From: CAZBDV01 sp964490765 | GTDB taxonomy: Bacteria > Cloacimonadota > Cloacimonadia > Cloacimonadales > JAJBBL01 | Length of the DNA: 64,000 nt | Direction of reading: 5' to 3' | NCBI GenBank assembly: GCA_964490765.1 | Contig: CAZBDV010000010.1 | Location: forward strand, 1-64,000 | Shown here: piece after piece, positions 44,856 through 53,779 of the stretch | How positions within the stretch are numbered: position 1 is the stretch's first letter | Layout of the letters: each line of letters starts with the position of its first letter | Translations under genes and position numbers: made by a program | The notes under the pieces: model-generated | Database searches by the model: none | The model's input: the letters and a program-made list of their open reading frames with translations, nothing else | What the model was told of the DNA's origin: nothing

Positions 44856-44866
44856 AATTGTAATCA

Positions 44867-44900
44867 AGGTCCCGGAGCTAATTCAATAGCTCCGGGACCT
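44867..44900. terminator. Strong hairpin between convergent genes
   Basis: A 14-bp stem (AGGTCCCGGAGCTA / TAGCTCCGGGACCT) with a six-base loop lies between the end of the RCC1 gene and the end of the minus-strand GyrI-like gene. No long T run follows on either side, so it may stop transcription weakly in both directions. Confidence 0.7.
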
Positions 44901-44917
44901 ATAGATTAGCAAGTTGA

Positions 44918-45417
44918 TTATTTTATCGGAACATATATATCTATAATCCGCATCTCTCTATCCAGACAGTAGGGTTCATCATACCACTCCATTTCGAATC
45001 CCTTTTCCTGATCGTATTCTAGGCCTGCTTTACCCATCTCCCTGAAAGTAAGGTCGTGAGCCTGCGTAAATATGTCCGGTTCTTTACCTTCGATGGTGGC
45101 AACCGCAAATCTGGAAGCAGGGATATGGACTTCAGTTAAATCCCCGGGTACTTCAGTATCAGTTGTTGCAATGATTGCAATGAGATATCGAAAAGAGTTG
45201 TCCTGCGGATTGAAATCGCCACACCAGCCAATCATTACGTTGGGCTCAGTTCTTCCCGGAAGTTTTTCCAGTCTTTCGATCGTTCCGTCAGAAAAGCATT
45301 TATCCCAGAACGGAGGGATGGGATTATCGGCCCCATCAAAAATAGCCGCCTAATATCTTTACCGATTAATTTGCATTCACTCAGTTCTCTGGTTTTAAAC
45401 TCTGTCAATTTAGCCAT
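44918..45417 (-). pseudogene. GyrI-like/effector-binding-domain protein, frameshifted
   Basis: The start at 45417 (MAKLTEFKTRELSECKLIGK) and the end (the segment from PGRTEPNVMIGWCGDFNP to IDIYVPIK) lie in two frames. Between them, one frame reads KDIRR and the other AAIFDGADNPIPPFWDKC, which is the continuation expected for a GyrI-like/AraC-effector-binding domain of about 150 residues. One base is missing or extra near 45350 (CGGCTATTTTTGATGGGG on the minus strand). The second part alone (44918-45235) and the first part alone (45235-45417) are too short to fold. It is either a recent pseudogene or an assembly error. AGAGGTG precedes the start. Confidence 0.75.
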
Positions 45418-45442
45418 CACCTCTTACAACTCCATGATATTT

Positions 45443-45763
45443 TCATAGTATTGTTTTTGCTATTGCCGGGATAGGAATCTCTGGTTCCGGGTACCACTTT
45501 TGCAGAGCGATATTAATCCATTCCTTCGATGTCTCTAGCTCTCTGATTATCAGATAGTTCTGATCTTCTGTTTTCTGCACTTCATACTTCAGAATCCGGA
45601 CCGTCAGAGGAGTGGCTTCTCCCACCAGTTGAATATTGAGGGTGATGTAACGGTTGGCTGAATCGAGTTTCAGGTCGATTATTTTTCCCAGATCTGAGAG
45701 ATAAGAATTGATGACAGGCTTGAGAATGCTTGTAACTAAATTGTCCTTCAATTTCTGCAACAT
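45443..45763 (-). CDS. Hypothetical protein, 106 residues
   Basis: I do not recognise this protein. It begins with an amphipathic helix (LQKLKDNLVTSILKPVINSY) and continues as alternating strands (YITLNIQLVGE, LTVRILKYEVQ, YLIIRELETS) with no signal peptide. GGAGG before the ATG at 45763 is strong. It lies 26 bases upstream of the frameshifted GyrI-like gene in the same direction. Confidence 0.6.
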   Translation of the reverse strand: MLQKLKDNLVTSILKPVINSYLSDLGKIIDLKLDSANRYITLNIQLVGEATPLTVRILKYEVQKTEDQNYLIIRELETSKEWINIALQKWYPEPEIPIPAIAKTIL

Positions 45764-45807
45764 AACCCCTCCTGCCCCCTAAAGGCTGAATAATAAGCTG
45801 CTCTTAT

Positions 45808-46077
45808 TTACTCTACTGCCATCTGTACAATAGTGAAGAGAGTTACTAAGAGTCCGATAGACAGAAACATCAATGGTGTATCCAGTATATTGAAGTATGC
45901 TGAAATAAATGTCCAGATTCCAAGCAGTGCCACAATATAACCGGGCCATTTCCTGTATAACAGCCCGAGTAAAAAAAATAGCACCCCGAAGACCACAGGA
46001 TATGCAGGTATTGTCATCCCGGGAATTCCGGAAAGGAATAGCCACAGGCCAAGAAAAATGTTAAACCAGGTCCACAT
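45808..46077 (-). CDS. Small four-helix membrane protein, SPW-like
   Basis: The 89-residue protein consists almost wholly of three to four hydrophobic helices with a WTWFNIFLGLWLFLSGIPG start and a second YIVALLGIWTFISAYF segment. The repeated W and pattern recall SPW-repeat proteins, but I am not sure. GGAGG at about six bases before the ATG at 46077 supports it; an overlapping frame (45779-46045) has no such support. No function can be given. Confidence 0.6.
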   Translation of the reverse strand: MWTWFNIFLGLWLFLSGIPGMTIPAYPVVFGVLFFLLGLLYRKWPGYIVALLGIWTFISAYFNILDTPLMFLSIGLLVTLFTIVQMAVE

Positions 46078-46240
46078 ATTGCCTCCATAACACCCGATTT
46101 TCGGGTTGGTTTCTGTCTATTCCGGGATCCATCAAGTTTCGACTCACTTTAATACTTAAGTATAGACATTTTATAGATAACAATTGGAGATTTACTGTCA
46201 AGAAAAAAAGGATTTACACGACTGAAGTTATTCCAAAAAA

Positions 46241-46270
46241 TAAAAAGGGTAACCGATCGGTTACCCTTTT
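46241..46270 (-). terminator. Rho-independent terminator (minus strand)
   Basis: AAAAGGGTAACC and GGTTACCCTTTT pair around GATC, a perfect palindrome, followed on the minus strand by a T-rich run. It lies 18 bases after the stop of the gene ending at 46288. Confidence 0.92.
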
Positions 46271-46287
46271 CAATTTTCTTATGATGC

Positions 46288-48312
46288 TTATTTGAGAAGC
46301 ATCATCTTACTATATAAGTCTCTTTCGGAGGTTTGCATACGAGAGAAATAGAGTCCTGAGGGGAGAAGATTGCCCTCCTGATCTTTCCCATCCCAGAGAA
46401 CTTCGTATCTACCGGCTTCTTTATATTCATTGACCAGTATTTTCACCCTCTGTCCGCGGATATTATAGATAGTAATATTGACCGGAGTGTTCTCTTTAAG
46501 ATCGTAAGAGATAACCGTTTCCGGGTTAAACGGGTTCGGTCTGGCCGAGTAAAGACGGGTATCCGAAATGAGGTGCTGATCATCATCTACTCCGGTAGTA
46601 ATGATAGTATATTCTACTTCTGTGGTCGGACTTGCCTGCCAATCTTCATGGAAAGTTTTCGCCCTCAGTAGAACAGTCTCATCAATCAAGATCGGTATCT
46701 CATACAGAGTTGAGTTCTCTGTCGGTTCCTCTCCATTTAAGGTATAGTGGATATTCCCGATCCCGTTCGGTGAAGTAAGATTAACATAGACAAAATTCTC
46801 ATACTCGCCACCCGGTGGGTCAACTTCCGGAGCCGGTAACTGATCAAGGACCGTAACATTGATTAAATTTGAAGATCCGGATTCTCCCAGATCCTGGTAT
46901 ACGGCAGTTACGTAGTATGAGTAGTCACCCGGGAAGAGATTGATATCCATGTAATCGTTCGTATCCAGTAGTTCATCGTTGATAATCTCATAAGGTCCGG
47001 TTCCAAAAGTCTGTCTCCAGACATTAAAACCTTCCAGGACAATATCCTCAAGTTCAGGGGGGATAATGGGACTATCCCAGTTCAGGACTGCATTGAAGCC
47101 TTCGATGTTAACCTCTAGATTTAAGGGAACAGGAAGAACAATCTGATATGGTGCACCTCTGTGAACTATTCCATACTGGATACCACCGTCAAATGAAACG
47201 TTTTTTTTCAGGAGTTGAAAGCCACCTGAGTGATCGAGAAGCAGGGTAGGATTTTCCCATATGTCTGTTCCGAAAGGATTACTTAATTCCCAGGTATCAT
47301 TTGCATTATGGCTGTAGTAGATCAAACCAGTAGCAAAATTACCATCCACCTCTACCATTACTATATGAACATTTCCTTCCGGATCGACCACGATTGTTGG
47401 GTCAACCAGGGACAATGTCCCACTAACGAGTTCTGGAGCAGTCCAGATCAGGCTGTTTATATGACGTCTGCTGTAGTATGTCCTCCAGGGAAAGCCAAAG
47501 CCATCCTGGCCGGAATGGGCAAGATGTATTGTATTATCTATGATTTGGATCGCAGAGGCGAGGTCATTAGCATTGGGTGTGTTGATTATCTCATAATTCC
47601 AGTCGAATTCTCCAGCCTCTTCATTCTGAGCGATATGGATATGATATTCACCATACGTTCCTCCTCGATAGGCGATAGCTGTTATGCCACTCGTATCCAC
47701 AGCGATAACAGGTTCCGCTCCCAGGCCAAATTCTCCCAGCCAGCTTTCCATCAGGACATCGTGAGACCAGTTGCCGTTATAATCGGTTATATAAATCAAT
47801 TTAGGTTCATCTGCCATATTTGATGTAATACCAACTATATGAACCTTACCCTGAGTGTCGATTGTAGCATCTATATAAGCGATATTACTCGTTCCAGTAG
47901 ATATACTCTCTGTTGTCCAGTCTCCCGTTTCTTCCCGACTGACTTCATAGAGGGAGCCTCCACTGGCAGCGTAGAATTTGATTTCATTCTGATATGGATC
48001 CAGGATCAGAGCCATATCAATTGTATATCCAAAATCGGTTGTTATCAGTTCCGGGACTGACCATTCATCAGCGGTATTACGGTTAATATAATAGAGATTG
48101 AAGTTGTCTCCATCTTCCTGCCCGAATATAATGTGTATAGTGTTATCAGAACTGATCTGTATAGACCGCTTTGCGATAGATTTGTTTACACTGTTACCAC
48201 TAATCTCTGTCGTAATTGTATTATCCCAATCCGGTACCTGCGCCATCAGGATATTGGCGAGAGCAACTAATATAGTTGCTGTTATAACTATAAGATACTT
48301 TCTTCCAGTCAT
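46288..48312 (-). CDS. Secreted beta-propeller-like protein with sorting domain
   Basis: The 674-residue protein has a signal peptide (LIVITATILVALANILMA) and about seven repeats with the pattern IHIIFGQED, DPYQNEIKFYAASGG and EGNVHIVMVEVDGN, like sialidase or BNR-type propellers, up to residue 390. A fibronectin-like domain, a chitobiase-type beta domain (HYTLNGEEPTENSTLYEIPI) and the sorting domain (ARPNPFNPET, YNIRGQR, SGLYFSRM, KMMLLK) follow. No catalytic set for a sialidase is seen. AGGAGG precedes the ATG at 48312. Confidence 0.85.
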   Translation of the reverse strand: MTGRKYLIVITATILVALANILMAQVPDWDNTITTEISGNSVNKSIAKRSIQISSDNTIHIIFGQEDGDNFNLYYINRNTADEWSVPELITTDFGYTIDMALILDPYQNEIKFYAASGGSLYEVSREETGDWTTESISTGTSNIAYIDATIDTQGKVHIVGITSNMADEPKLIYITDYNGNWSHDVLMESWLGEFGLGAEPVIAVDTSGITAIAYRGGTYGEYHIHIAQNEEAGEFDWNYEIINTPNANDLASAIQIIDNTIHLAHSGQDGFGFPWRTYYSRRHINSLIWTAPELVSGTLSLVDPTIVVDPEGNVHIVMVEVDGNFATGLIYYSHNANDTWELSNPFGTDIWENPTLLLDHSGGFQLLKKNVSFDGGIQYGIVHRGAPYQIVLPVPLNLEVNIEGFNAVLNWDSPIIPPELEDIVLEGFNVWRQTFGTGPYEIINDELLDTNDYMDINLFPGDYSYYVTAVYQDLGESGSSNLINVTVLDQLPAPEVDPPGGEYENFVYVNLTSPNGIGNIHYTLNGEEPTENSTLYEIPILIDETVLLRAKTFHEDWQASPTTEVEYTIITTGVDDDQHLISDTRLYSARPNPFNPETVISYDLKENTPVNITIYNIRGQRVKILVNEYKEAGRYEVLWDGKDQEGNLLPSGLYFSRMQTSERDLYSKMMLLK

Positions 48313-48834
48313 GTTTATAACCTCCTCTGGTTACAATTGATTTTTTACATTGATGAGTATCTATGACAATTGCAATAATCATTCCAAAAGTATGCATAAG
48401 CTCTATCTGAAATAGAACACGTAGATATCGTACTTTACTGTTACATCAATAGCGTGCAAGCTAATAGAATATAACTACCATATATTATACTTGTTCACTT
48501 AACATGAGGCACCCAATAATGGTAAAAAACTAACCGGAGGATGTTTATTAGCCGGGCATTTATCAACCGGTGAGCAACATACACGCTAAAACATTGCTTT
48601 TGGTGGGAGGCATGAACCGCTTGATCTGCTTCTGGCTGTATCCTGTCGAAGAGACAAAGAAACGTAAGAGGGAGTAATGATTAATTAACGGGGTAGAAAT
48701 AGATCGCTGAAAAAAAGAATCTGATCAGGTAGAGAAAAAGCTTTACTTAAGAATCATACTTCAGTTTATGGTAAAAAATAATAAGAAGGGATATTTTCCA
48801 GAGATATTTCAGTTATAGTAAGGAAGAGGAATAT
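48313..48834. other. Intergenic region between divergent genes
   Basis: About 520 AT-rich bases hold no gene that I can support. Three CCGG-containing stretches (near 48533, 48552 and 48569) could form weak hairpins. The promoters of the propeller gene (minus) and bamA (plus) must lie here. Confidence 0.4.
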
Positions 48835-48849
48835 AACGGAGGCTAATCA

Positions 48850-51105
48850 ATGTTTAGATCTTCCCAGATATTAGTCCTGCTGGGGCTTCTACTACTTACA
48901 GGGAATTTAATGTCTCAAGCTGCATCAGGTAGTGATCTGATACTTGAGATACGTGTTACAGGAAATGTAAATATCGAATCGGAGTTAATAATAGCTACTT
49001 CGAACATCTCTATTGGCCAGACGGCAACTGAAGATCGTGTAGCGGGAGCGATCAGAAATCTTAACCAACTGGGAGTCTTTCACGATATTCAGATTCGCAG
49101 AGAACGGTTATCTGGTGGTATAAGACTGCTCATAGAGGTGGATGAGTATCCGATAATAGAATCATTGGAGTATGATGGTAACAGGCGAATCCGTAACAGC
49201 AAGCTCGATGAGATCTTGACTATCAGGGAAGGGAACTATATGGCCCCCTTCTTGTTATCAGAGAATCGGAAGCGTATTTTGAATGAATATAAAAGTGTGG
49301 GGTATAATTTTGCTGCTATCGATTATGAGATAAAAGAGTTAACAGGAAACAGGGTAGAATTGATTATCCTGATCGATGAAGGTGAGAAGGTAGCGGTTAG
49401 AAAGATAAATTTTTATGGCAACAGAGAGATGACAGATCGGCAGCTTCTAAGAAGAATGAAGACAAAACGGGCAAGTCTTCTTCGTTCTGGACGTTTCGAG
49501 CAAGAGAAATTCGATGAGGACTTGAAATCGATTATCAGTCATTACAATGATAATGGTTTCATCGATGCCAGGATAGTATCCTGGGAGACGAGAGTTCCCG
49601 AAAGCCGTGATATGCATATTGACATCTATCTCTATGAGGGGCGACGGTTCTACTTTGGTGATGTTATGGTACGGGGAAATGATCGTTTTACAGATGATGT
49701 TTTACTGGAGAAATTCGATTTTGATGATGAGGAGAGCTTCAATCTGGATAAATTCAACTCTCAGGTCGGACAGGTTGCTTCTATGTATTATGAGGAAGGT
49801 TATATCTATGCCGGCTTTGATCATGAGTTGATCAGGGATGGTAACCGTATCAATATCGAACTCGAGGTCAATGAAAATACCCGGGCAAAGATAAGAAAGA
49901 TCTTTATTGCCGGAAACAGAAGAACTAAAGAAAAAATTATCCGCAGGCAGCTTGCCATTAATCCCGGCGATTATTTCCGCCAGTCTCGTGTGATAAGGAC
50001 TCAGCAGAATATTTATAATATGGGTTTCTTTGAACCCAATATAAGACTGGATTATCAACCGATTAACAGTAATGGTGATATAGACCTGCTTATAGAACTG
50101 GAAGACAGGTATTCTGGTTCAGCTAATGCTGGTGTAGGTTATAACAGTCAGGACGGCTTTATCGGGCAATTGAGCCTTTCACACAACAATCTCTTTGGTA
50201 ATGCCTGGCAGGGTGCCTTTTCCTGGGAGTTTGGCGGTTCAACACAGAACTTTTCCTTAGATTTCACCGACCCCTATTTCCTCGACAGCTATACTCTGGT
50301 TGGTTTCAATCTCTATCATGCCAGAAGAGACTGGTCCTCATTCAACTATAAAGTCTTCACCACAGGTGGTAGCCTACGTGCCGGCAGGTCACTGTTTTTT
50401 ATCGACCATTCTAGGCTGGTAGGAAGATATTCCTATAACAGAAAGAAATATGAGATCATTAATCATGACGATCCTACAACTTCCTCCTACCTGAAAGAAC
50501 TCGACAGTCTCGGGTGGAGAGACACGAGTTCCTTCTCTCTCACTTTCAGCAGAGATAGCAGAGATAACATATACTATCCAACGACCGGATCGCATCTGAT
50601 ACTATTCTCCGAACTTGCAGGTGGCCCGTTTGGTGGTGATTTCGATTATTTTAAACAGATTCTGCAATCTACCTGGTATACCAGGACTTTCTGGAAACTG
50701 GTTCTTCGCTCCAAGTGGCGGTTTGGTTACGTAACACCTTACGGCAGATCTGATGAGGTACCACCGGACGAAAGATTCTATCTCGGTGGAACGGGACCCG
50801 ACGGTCTGAGAGGTTGGGTAGAACGTTCCATTCCCGCCAGATCAGCAGAAGGGGGCTTAAGAGCTATTATCCATTCCACAGAATTTACCGTCCCCATCGC
50901 CGGTGACCAGATTATCGGACTGTTGTTCTTCGATGCCGGCAACAGTTTCAATAAATTGGAAGATTTCAACTTCTACGATTTCAAGAAAGGTGCCGGACTC
51001 GGAATTAGGATTCATAGCCCTCTCGGCCTGATTGGTTTTGATTACGGTTATAACATAGACCAGAAAGAGTGGGAACCTCATTTCCAGTTCGGAGCGACTT
51101 TTTAA
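48850..51105 (+). CDS. bamA: BamA/Omp85 outer-membrane assembly protein
   Basis: This 751-residue Omp85 protein has a signal peptide (ILVLLGLLLLTGNLMSQA). It is followed by about five POTRA domains (residues 28-410, for example IEVRVTGNVNI-like starts and the conserved KINFYGNREMTDRQL and KIFIAGNRRTKEKII) and a C-terminal 16-strand barrel. The barrel holds the conserved GGTGPDGLRGW loop (the RGF/RGY-type motif) and ends in FQFGATF with a terminal Phe, the usual barrel signal. It inserts other outer-membrane proteins and proves a diderm envelope. GGAGG precedes the ATG. No skp/OmpH or lpxD follow, unlike in many bacteria. Confidence 0.94.
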   Translation: MFRSSQILVLLGLLLLTGNLMSQAASGSDLILEIRVTGNVNIESELIIATSNISIGQTATEDRVAGAIRNLNQLGVFHDIQIRRERLSGGIRLLIEVDEYPIIESLEYDGNRRIRNSKLDEILTIREGNYMAPFLLSENRKRILNEYKSVGYNFAAIDYEIKELTGNRVELIILIDEGEKVAVRKINFYGNREMTDRQLLRRMKTKRASLLRSGRFEQEKFDEDLKSIISHYNDNGFIDARIVSWETRVPESRDMHIDIYLYEGRRFYFGDVMVRGNDRFTDDVLLEKFDFDDEESFNLDKFNSQVGQVASMYYEEGYIYAGFDHELIRDGNRINIELEVNENTRAKIRKIFIAGNRRTKEKIIRRQLAINPGDYFRQSRVIRTQQNIYNMGFFEPNIRLDYQPINSNGDIDLLIELEDRYSGSANAGVGYNSQDGFIGQLSLSHNNLFGNAWQGAFSWEFGGSTQNFSLDFTDPYFLDSYTLVGFNLYHARRDWSSFNYKVFTTGGSLRAGRSLFFIDHSRLVGRYSYNRKKYEIINHDDPTTSSYLKELDSLGWRDTSSFSLTFSRDSRDNIYYPTTGSHLILFSELAGGPFGGDFDYFKQILQSTWYTRTFWKLVLRSKWRFGYVTPYGRSDEVPPDERFYLGGTGPDGLRGWVERSIPARSAEGGLRAIIHSTEFTVPIAGDQIIGLLFFDAGNSFNKLEDFNFYDFKKGAGLGIRIHSPLGLIGFDYGYNIDQKEWEPHFQFGATF

Positions 51106-51180
51106 AGAGACATACAAGTCGACAAAACCTCTTCAGTAGAAGGATTTACCTCACCGGCCGATAAAAATAGTGAAAAAGTC

Positions 51181-51209
51181 TTGACCGAAAGAGGAGGATT
51201 TAAAAGATT
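51181..51209 (+). promoter_or_regulatory. Possible promoter of the tRNA-Pro/tRNA-Val pair
   Basis: TTGACC at 51181-51186 is followed 17 bases later by AAGATT at 51204-51209, 15 bases before the tRNA-Pro. The -10 box is poor. Confidence 0.4.
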
Positions 51210-51223
51210 ACCTTCGACTGTGA

Positions 51224-51302
51224 CGGGGTGTAGCGCAGCTCGGTTTAGCGCGCTTGATTTGGGATCAAGAAGTCGGAGGTTCAAATCCTCTCACCCCGAC
51301 CA
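51224..51302 (+). tRNA. tRNA-Pro (anticodon TGG)
   Basis: CGGGGTG pairs with CACCCCG at the 3' end, followed by A and an encoded CCA. The anticodon stem CTTGA/TCAAG encloses TTTGGGA, giving anticodon TGG. The T-loop is GGTTCAAATCC. The length is 79 nt. Confidence 0.97.
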
Positions 51303-51318
51303 TGAAAACCGGAAATGC

Positions 51319-51394
51319 GGGCGTTTAGCTCAGTTGGGAGAGCGCTTGCCTTACAAGCAAGATGTCGGCGGTTCAAGTCCGTCAACGCCCACCA
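51319..51394 (+). tRNA. tRNA-Val (anticodon TAC)
   Basis: GGGCGTT pairs with AACGCCC, followed by A and an encoded CCA. The anticodon stem CTTGC/GCAAG encloses CTTACAA, giving anticodon TAC. The length is 76 nt, and it lies 16 bases after tRNA-Pro. Confidence 0.98.
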
Positions 51395-51814
51395 TTTTCC
51401 CTGCTTCACCTTCCTCTGGTTTTTCCTGATCTCCGATCCCGGATCTCTGTTCACCCTTTTTTTCTTCCTGCTTCACCTTCCTCTGGTTTATACCTCATCA
51501 CTTCATTACTCCATCACATCATCCCTCCTTGCTTTACCTTCTAATGGCAAAACCATGTCACTTTATTACCTCGTTACTCCGTCAACACGTTACCACTTTT
51601 CTTCTTGCTTCACCTTCCTCTGGTTTTTCCTGATCTCCGATCCCGGATCTCCCTTCACCCTTTTTTTCTTCCTGCTTCACCTTCCTCTGGTTTTTACCTC
51701 ATCACTTCATTACTCCATCACATCATCCCTCCTTGCTTTACCTTCTAACTAATGGCAAAACCCTGTCACTTTGTTACCTTGTTACTTTGTCACCCCGTAA
51801 CCTCTTTTCTCCTT
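51395..51814. repeat. Tandem duplication of a 204-bp pyrimidine-rich unit
   Basis: Copy one (51403-51606) and copy two (51607-51814, with a 4-base insertion CTAA) are nearly identical and begin GCTTCACCTTCCTCTGG. Inside, the pieces ACTTCATT, ACTCCATC and ACATCATC, and later ACTTTATT, ACCTCGTT and ACTCCGTC, have an eight-base period. The unit is a multiple of three, so an open frame of 145 codons passes through both copies, but it has no start signal and consists of Phe, Leu and Ser runs, so I do not call a gene. Similar words recur at 61630-61960. Confidence 0.93.
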
Positions 51815-52083
51815 GCTTTTCTACCGCTGGATCTATCTATTCTCTCCCCTCTACTATATATGCTTCACAAAATTTTTCCATATTTCTCTGAACTTCTCTT
51901 AAAACCCCTCCAGTAAACTCATCCAATCATTTTGATTTTTTTTAAACTTATTTCAGTTTTTTCCCCCTCTCAGTTAATGATTATCATAGCACAACTTAGC
52001 TAAACTCTGGCAATAGAACAGAAATTATACTTTACAATTTGAGCTATCTCTGCTCATAGATAAGGAAGATTACAGGCAACAAC
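51815..52083. other. AT-rich intergenic stretch
   Basis: No gene is visible. It is the probable promoter region of the metallopeptidase gene at 52099. I find no sigma-54-type box here, in contrast to the region before 57340. Confidence 0.4.
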
Positions 52084-52098
52084 GGAGGTTTGCCAACC

Positions 52099-53613
52099 AT
52101 GCCGAAAGCAAAAAACAAAGTAAAGCTTGATAAAATGGTGTTTCCCGACCCAGCAGAGAAGATCGCTATCGTCGAGAAGGTAGAGAGCAGCGATGAAATT
52201 CTCACCGGGCAAAGGATCGATTCCACCAGCAGTATAAATGAGTTGATAATGCAAGACCTGGAACTACCTTTTCATCAGAGAGTACTCAGATTGAATCAAT
52301 ACACCAGGAATTACACCGTTGACAGAGATGGTCCGAACGTTCTCTTTCTCTCCTCGACCGAAGGTGGTTTTCCCAGAAAGGGATTGAGAATGCTCGGTAA
52401 AGAAGGAGAGGTCACAGGGTATTATCCCGCTCTGAACTTCGTCGATCTTGTCTTGAATGAGGATTCCGTCAGAGAGGGTGCACTGCATATCTTCTCTCAT
52501 GAATTGGGTCACGTAATGATGAACAACATCATCCCCTCTTTCGCCAGGGTTCCAGAAGAAAAGACCAGTTCTATCCAGCACGTCAGTATGGGGGTAACCG
52601 ATTATTTCACGGCCTTCTTTGAAGGCTGGGGCAATCATTTCCAGTATTTTGCCCATAGTATACCGAAATACAGGGAAGCTCTGGACTTTCTCTACCAGCC
52701 GCAAAATATACCGAAAACCCTCTGGCACTGTACCATTGAACGCGAATTACGTCAGAGTGGAGTACTGCGCAACGCCTATATCTATGAAAAGCCTCTCTTT
52801 CCCGAACTCTACTCTCCGGACATATCACTGATAGATAAGGTACTTCTGGAACACACCTATCCGCAATTCAACCCGTTGAAACTGCGTAATGCCCAGCAGA
52901 TGCTGAGTTGTGAAGGCGTTATATCCACCATATTCCACAGGATAGTGAGCAGTCCGGTAATCCAGCGTAATTATCAGGTCGCTGCATTCTATACCCCTTT
53001 TTGCCTTGAGCCGTTAGAAGGGGAGATCAAAGAGCTAATTTCTCCTTACGAAAACGTAATGCTCAAGAACTTCCACGTCTGGGCTCAACTTGAAAAGTCA
53101 CAGAACTACCTCTATTCTCCGGTCTTTATCGAATACCTTATGGAATGGTGCCGCGCCTTCCCGGAAGATAGCAGGGAACTGCTCTCTATCTTTATCAATA
53201 TGACTGCCGGATCCACGATTTCGTCTACAGCTCCCGGGCTTTATGAAAAGGCTGCCTTCTATGGGATCAAGGGTGACATGGATAATTTCGTTGCAGCGCT
53301 GAAAGAATACATTTGCGAGATAGACAAGCTTATCAGCGCGGCCTGTGACGACCCTGCTAACTTAGCTCAGAACATCGGTCCCGAATTATGGATAGAAAAC
53401 AAACACTTCCGGATAAGGAAATACCTCTGGCTCCCGGAACCCTTGACAACCTTCCGCCTGAATATCAATACCGCCTCTCCAATAGAACTCTCTACCCTGC
53501 CCGGAATGGATCTCCCGCAAGCTCTGCAGGTTTCTGAAAAACGCCGGGAAAGAGGTTTCTTCCAATCCTTCGCAGAGGCTGAAGAATGCGGTCTTGTCCT
53601 GCCCAAAAACTGA
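52099..53613 (+). CDS. Zinc metallopeptidase-like protein with C-terminal helix-hairpin-helix
   Basis: The ATG at 52099, with GGAGG at 52084-52088, gives 504 residues (a TTG at 52090 in the same frame is too close to the ribosome binding site). Residues 134-138 are HELGH, the zinc motif of zincins, and FFEGWGNHFQYF near 173-184 supplies a Glu in the place expected for a gluzincin. A helical region follows. Residues about 455-504 are a helix-hairpin-helix domain of the ComEA type (LNINTASPIELSTLPGM, then RGFFQSFAEAE). No signal peptide is present, so it acts in the cytoplasm. A zincin joined to a DNA-binding-type HhH is unusual; its substrate is unknown. Confidence 0.7.
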   Translation: MPKAKNKVKLDKMVFPDPAEKIAIVEKVESSDEILTGQRIDSTSSINELIMQDLELPFHQRVLRLNQYTRNYTVDRDGPNVLFLSSTEGGFPRKGLRMLGKEGEVTGYYPALNFVDLVLNEDSVREGALHIFSHELGHVMMNNIIPSFARVPEEKTSSIQHVSMGVTDYFTAFFEGWGNHFQYFAHSIPKYREALDFLYQPQNIPKTLWHCTIERELRQSGVLRNAYIYEKPLFPELYSPDISLIDKVLLEHTYPQFNPLKLRNAQQMLSCEGVISTIFHRIVSSPVIQRNYQVAAFYTPFCLEPLEGEIKELISPYENVMLKNFHVWAQLEKSQNYLYSPVFIEYLMEWCRAFPEDSRELLSIFINMTAGSTISSTAPGLYEKAAFYGIKGDMDNFVAALKEYICEIDKLISAACDDPANLAQNIGPELWIENKHFRIRKYLWLPEPLTTFRLNINTASPIELSTLPGMDLPQALQVSEKRRERGFFQSFAEAEECGLVLPKN

Positions 53614-53779
53614 AAAGATGCTCAGCAGACCGTAAGGCTTCTACGAACTCAAGAGCTCGAAACAGAATGAATTTTTCTTCTGTTTGCGGGCAGAATTATC
53701 ATTTTGATATAGCAGTCAGCAGTCTATCGTTCGAAATGGCCTGTCCATAATGGATATGTTGCCTGCAGGTTTTGATCAG

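Noticed and set aside
45779..46045. Second frame in the small membrane gene region
   Set aside because: The frame at 45808-46077 has a strong ribosome binding site and a clear helix pattern; this one has neither.
51315..51752. Open frame of 145 codons after tRNA-Val
   Set aside because: It begins inside the tRNA and exists only because the 204-bp repeat is a multiple of three; the composition is Phe/Leu/Ser runs.
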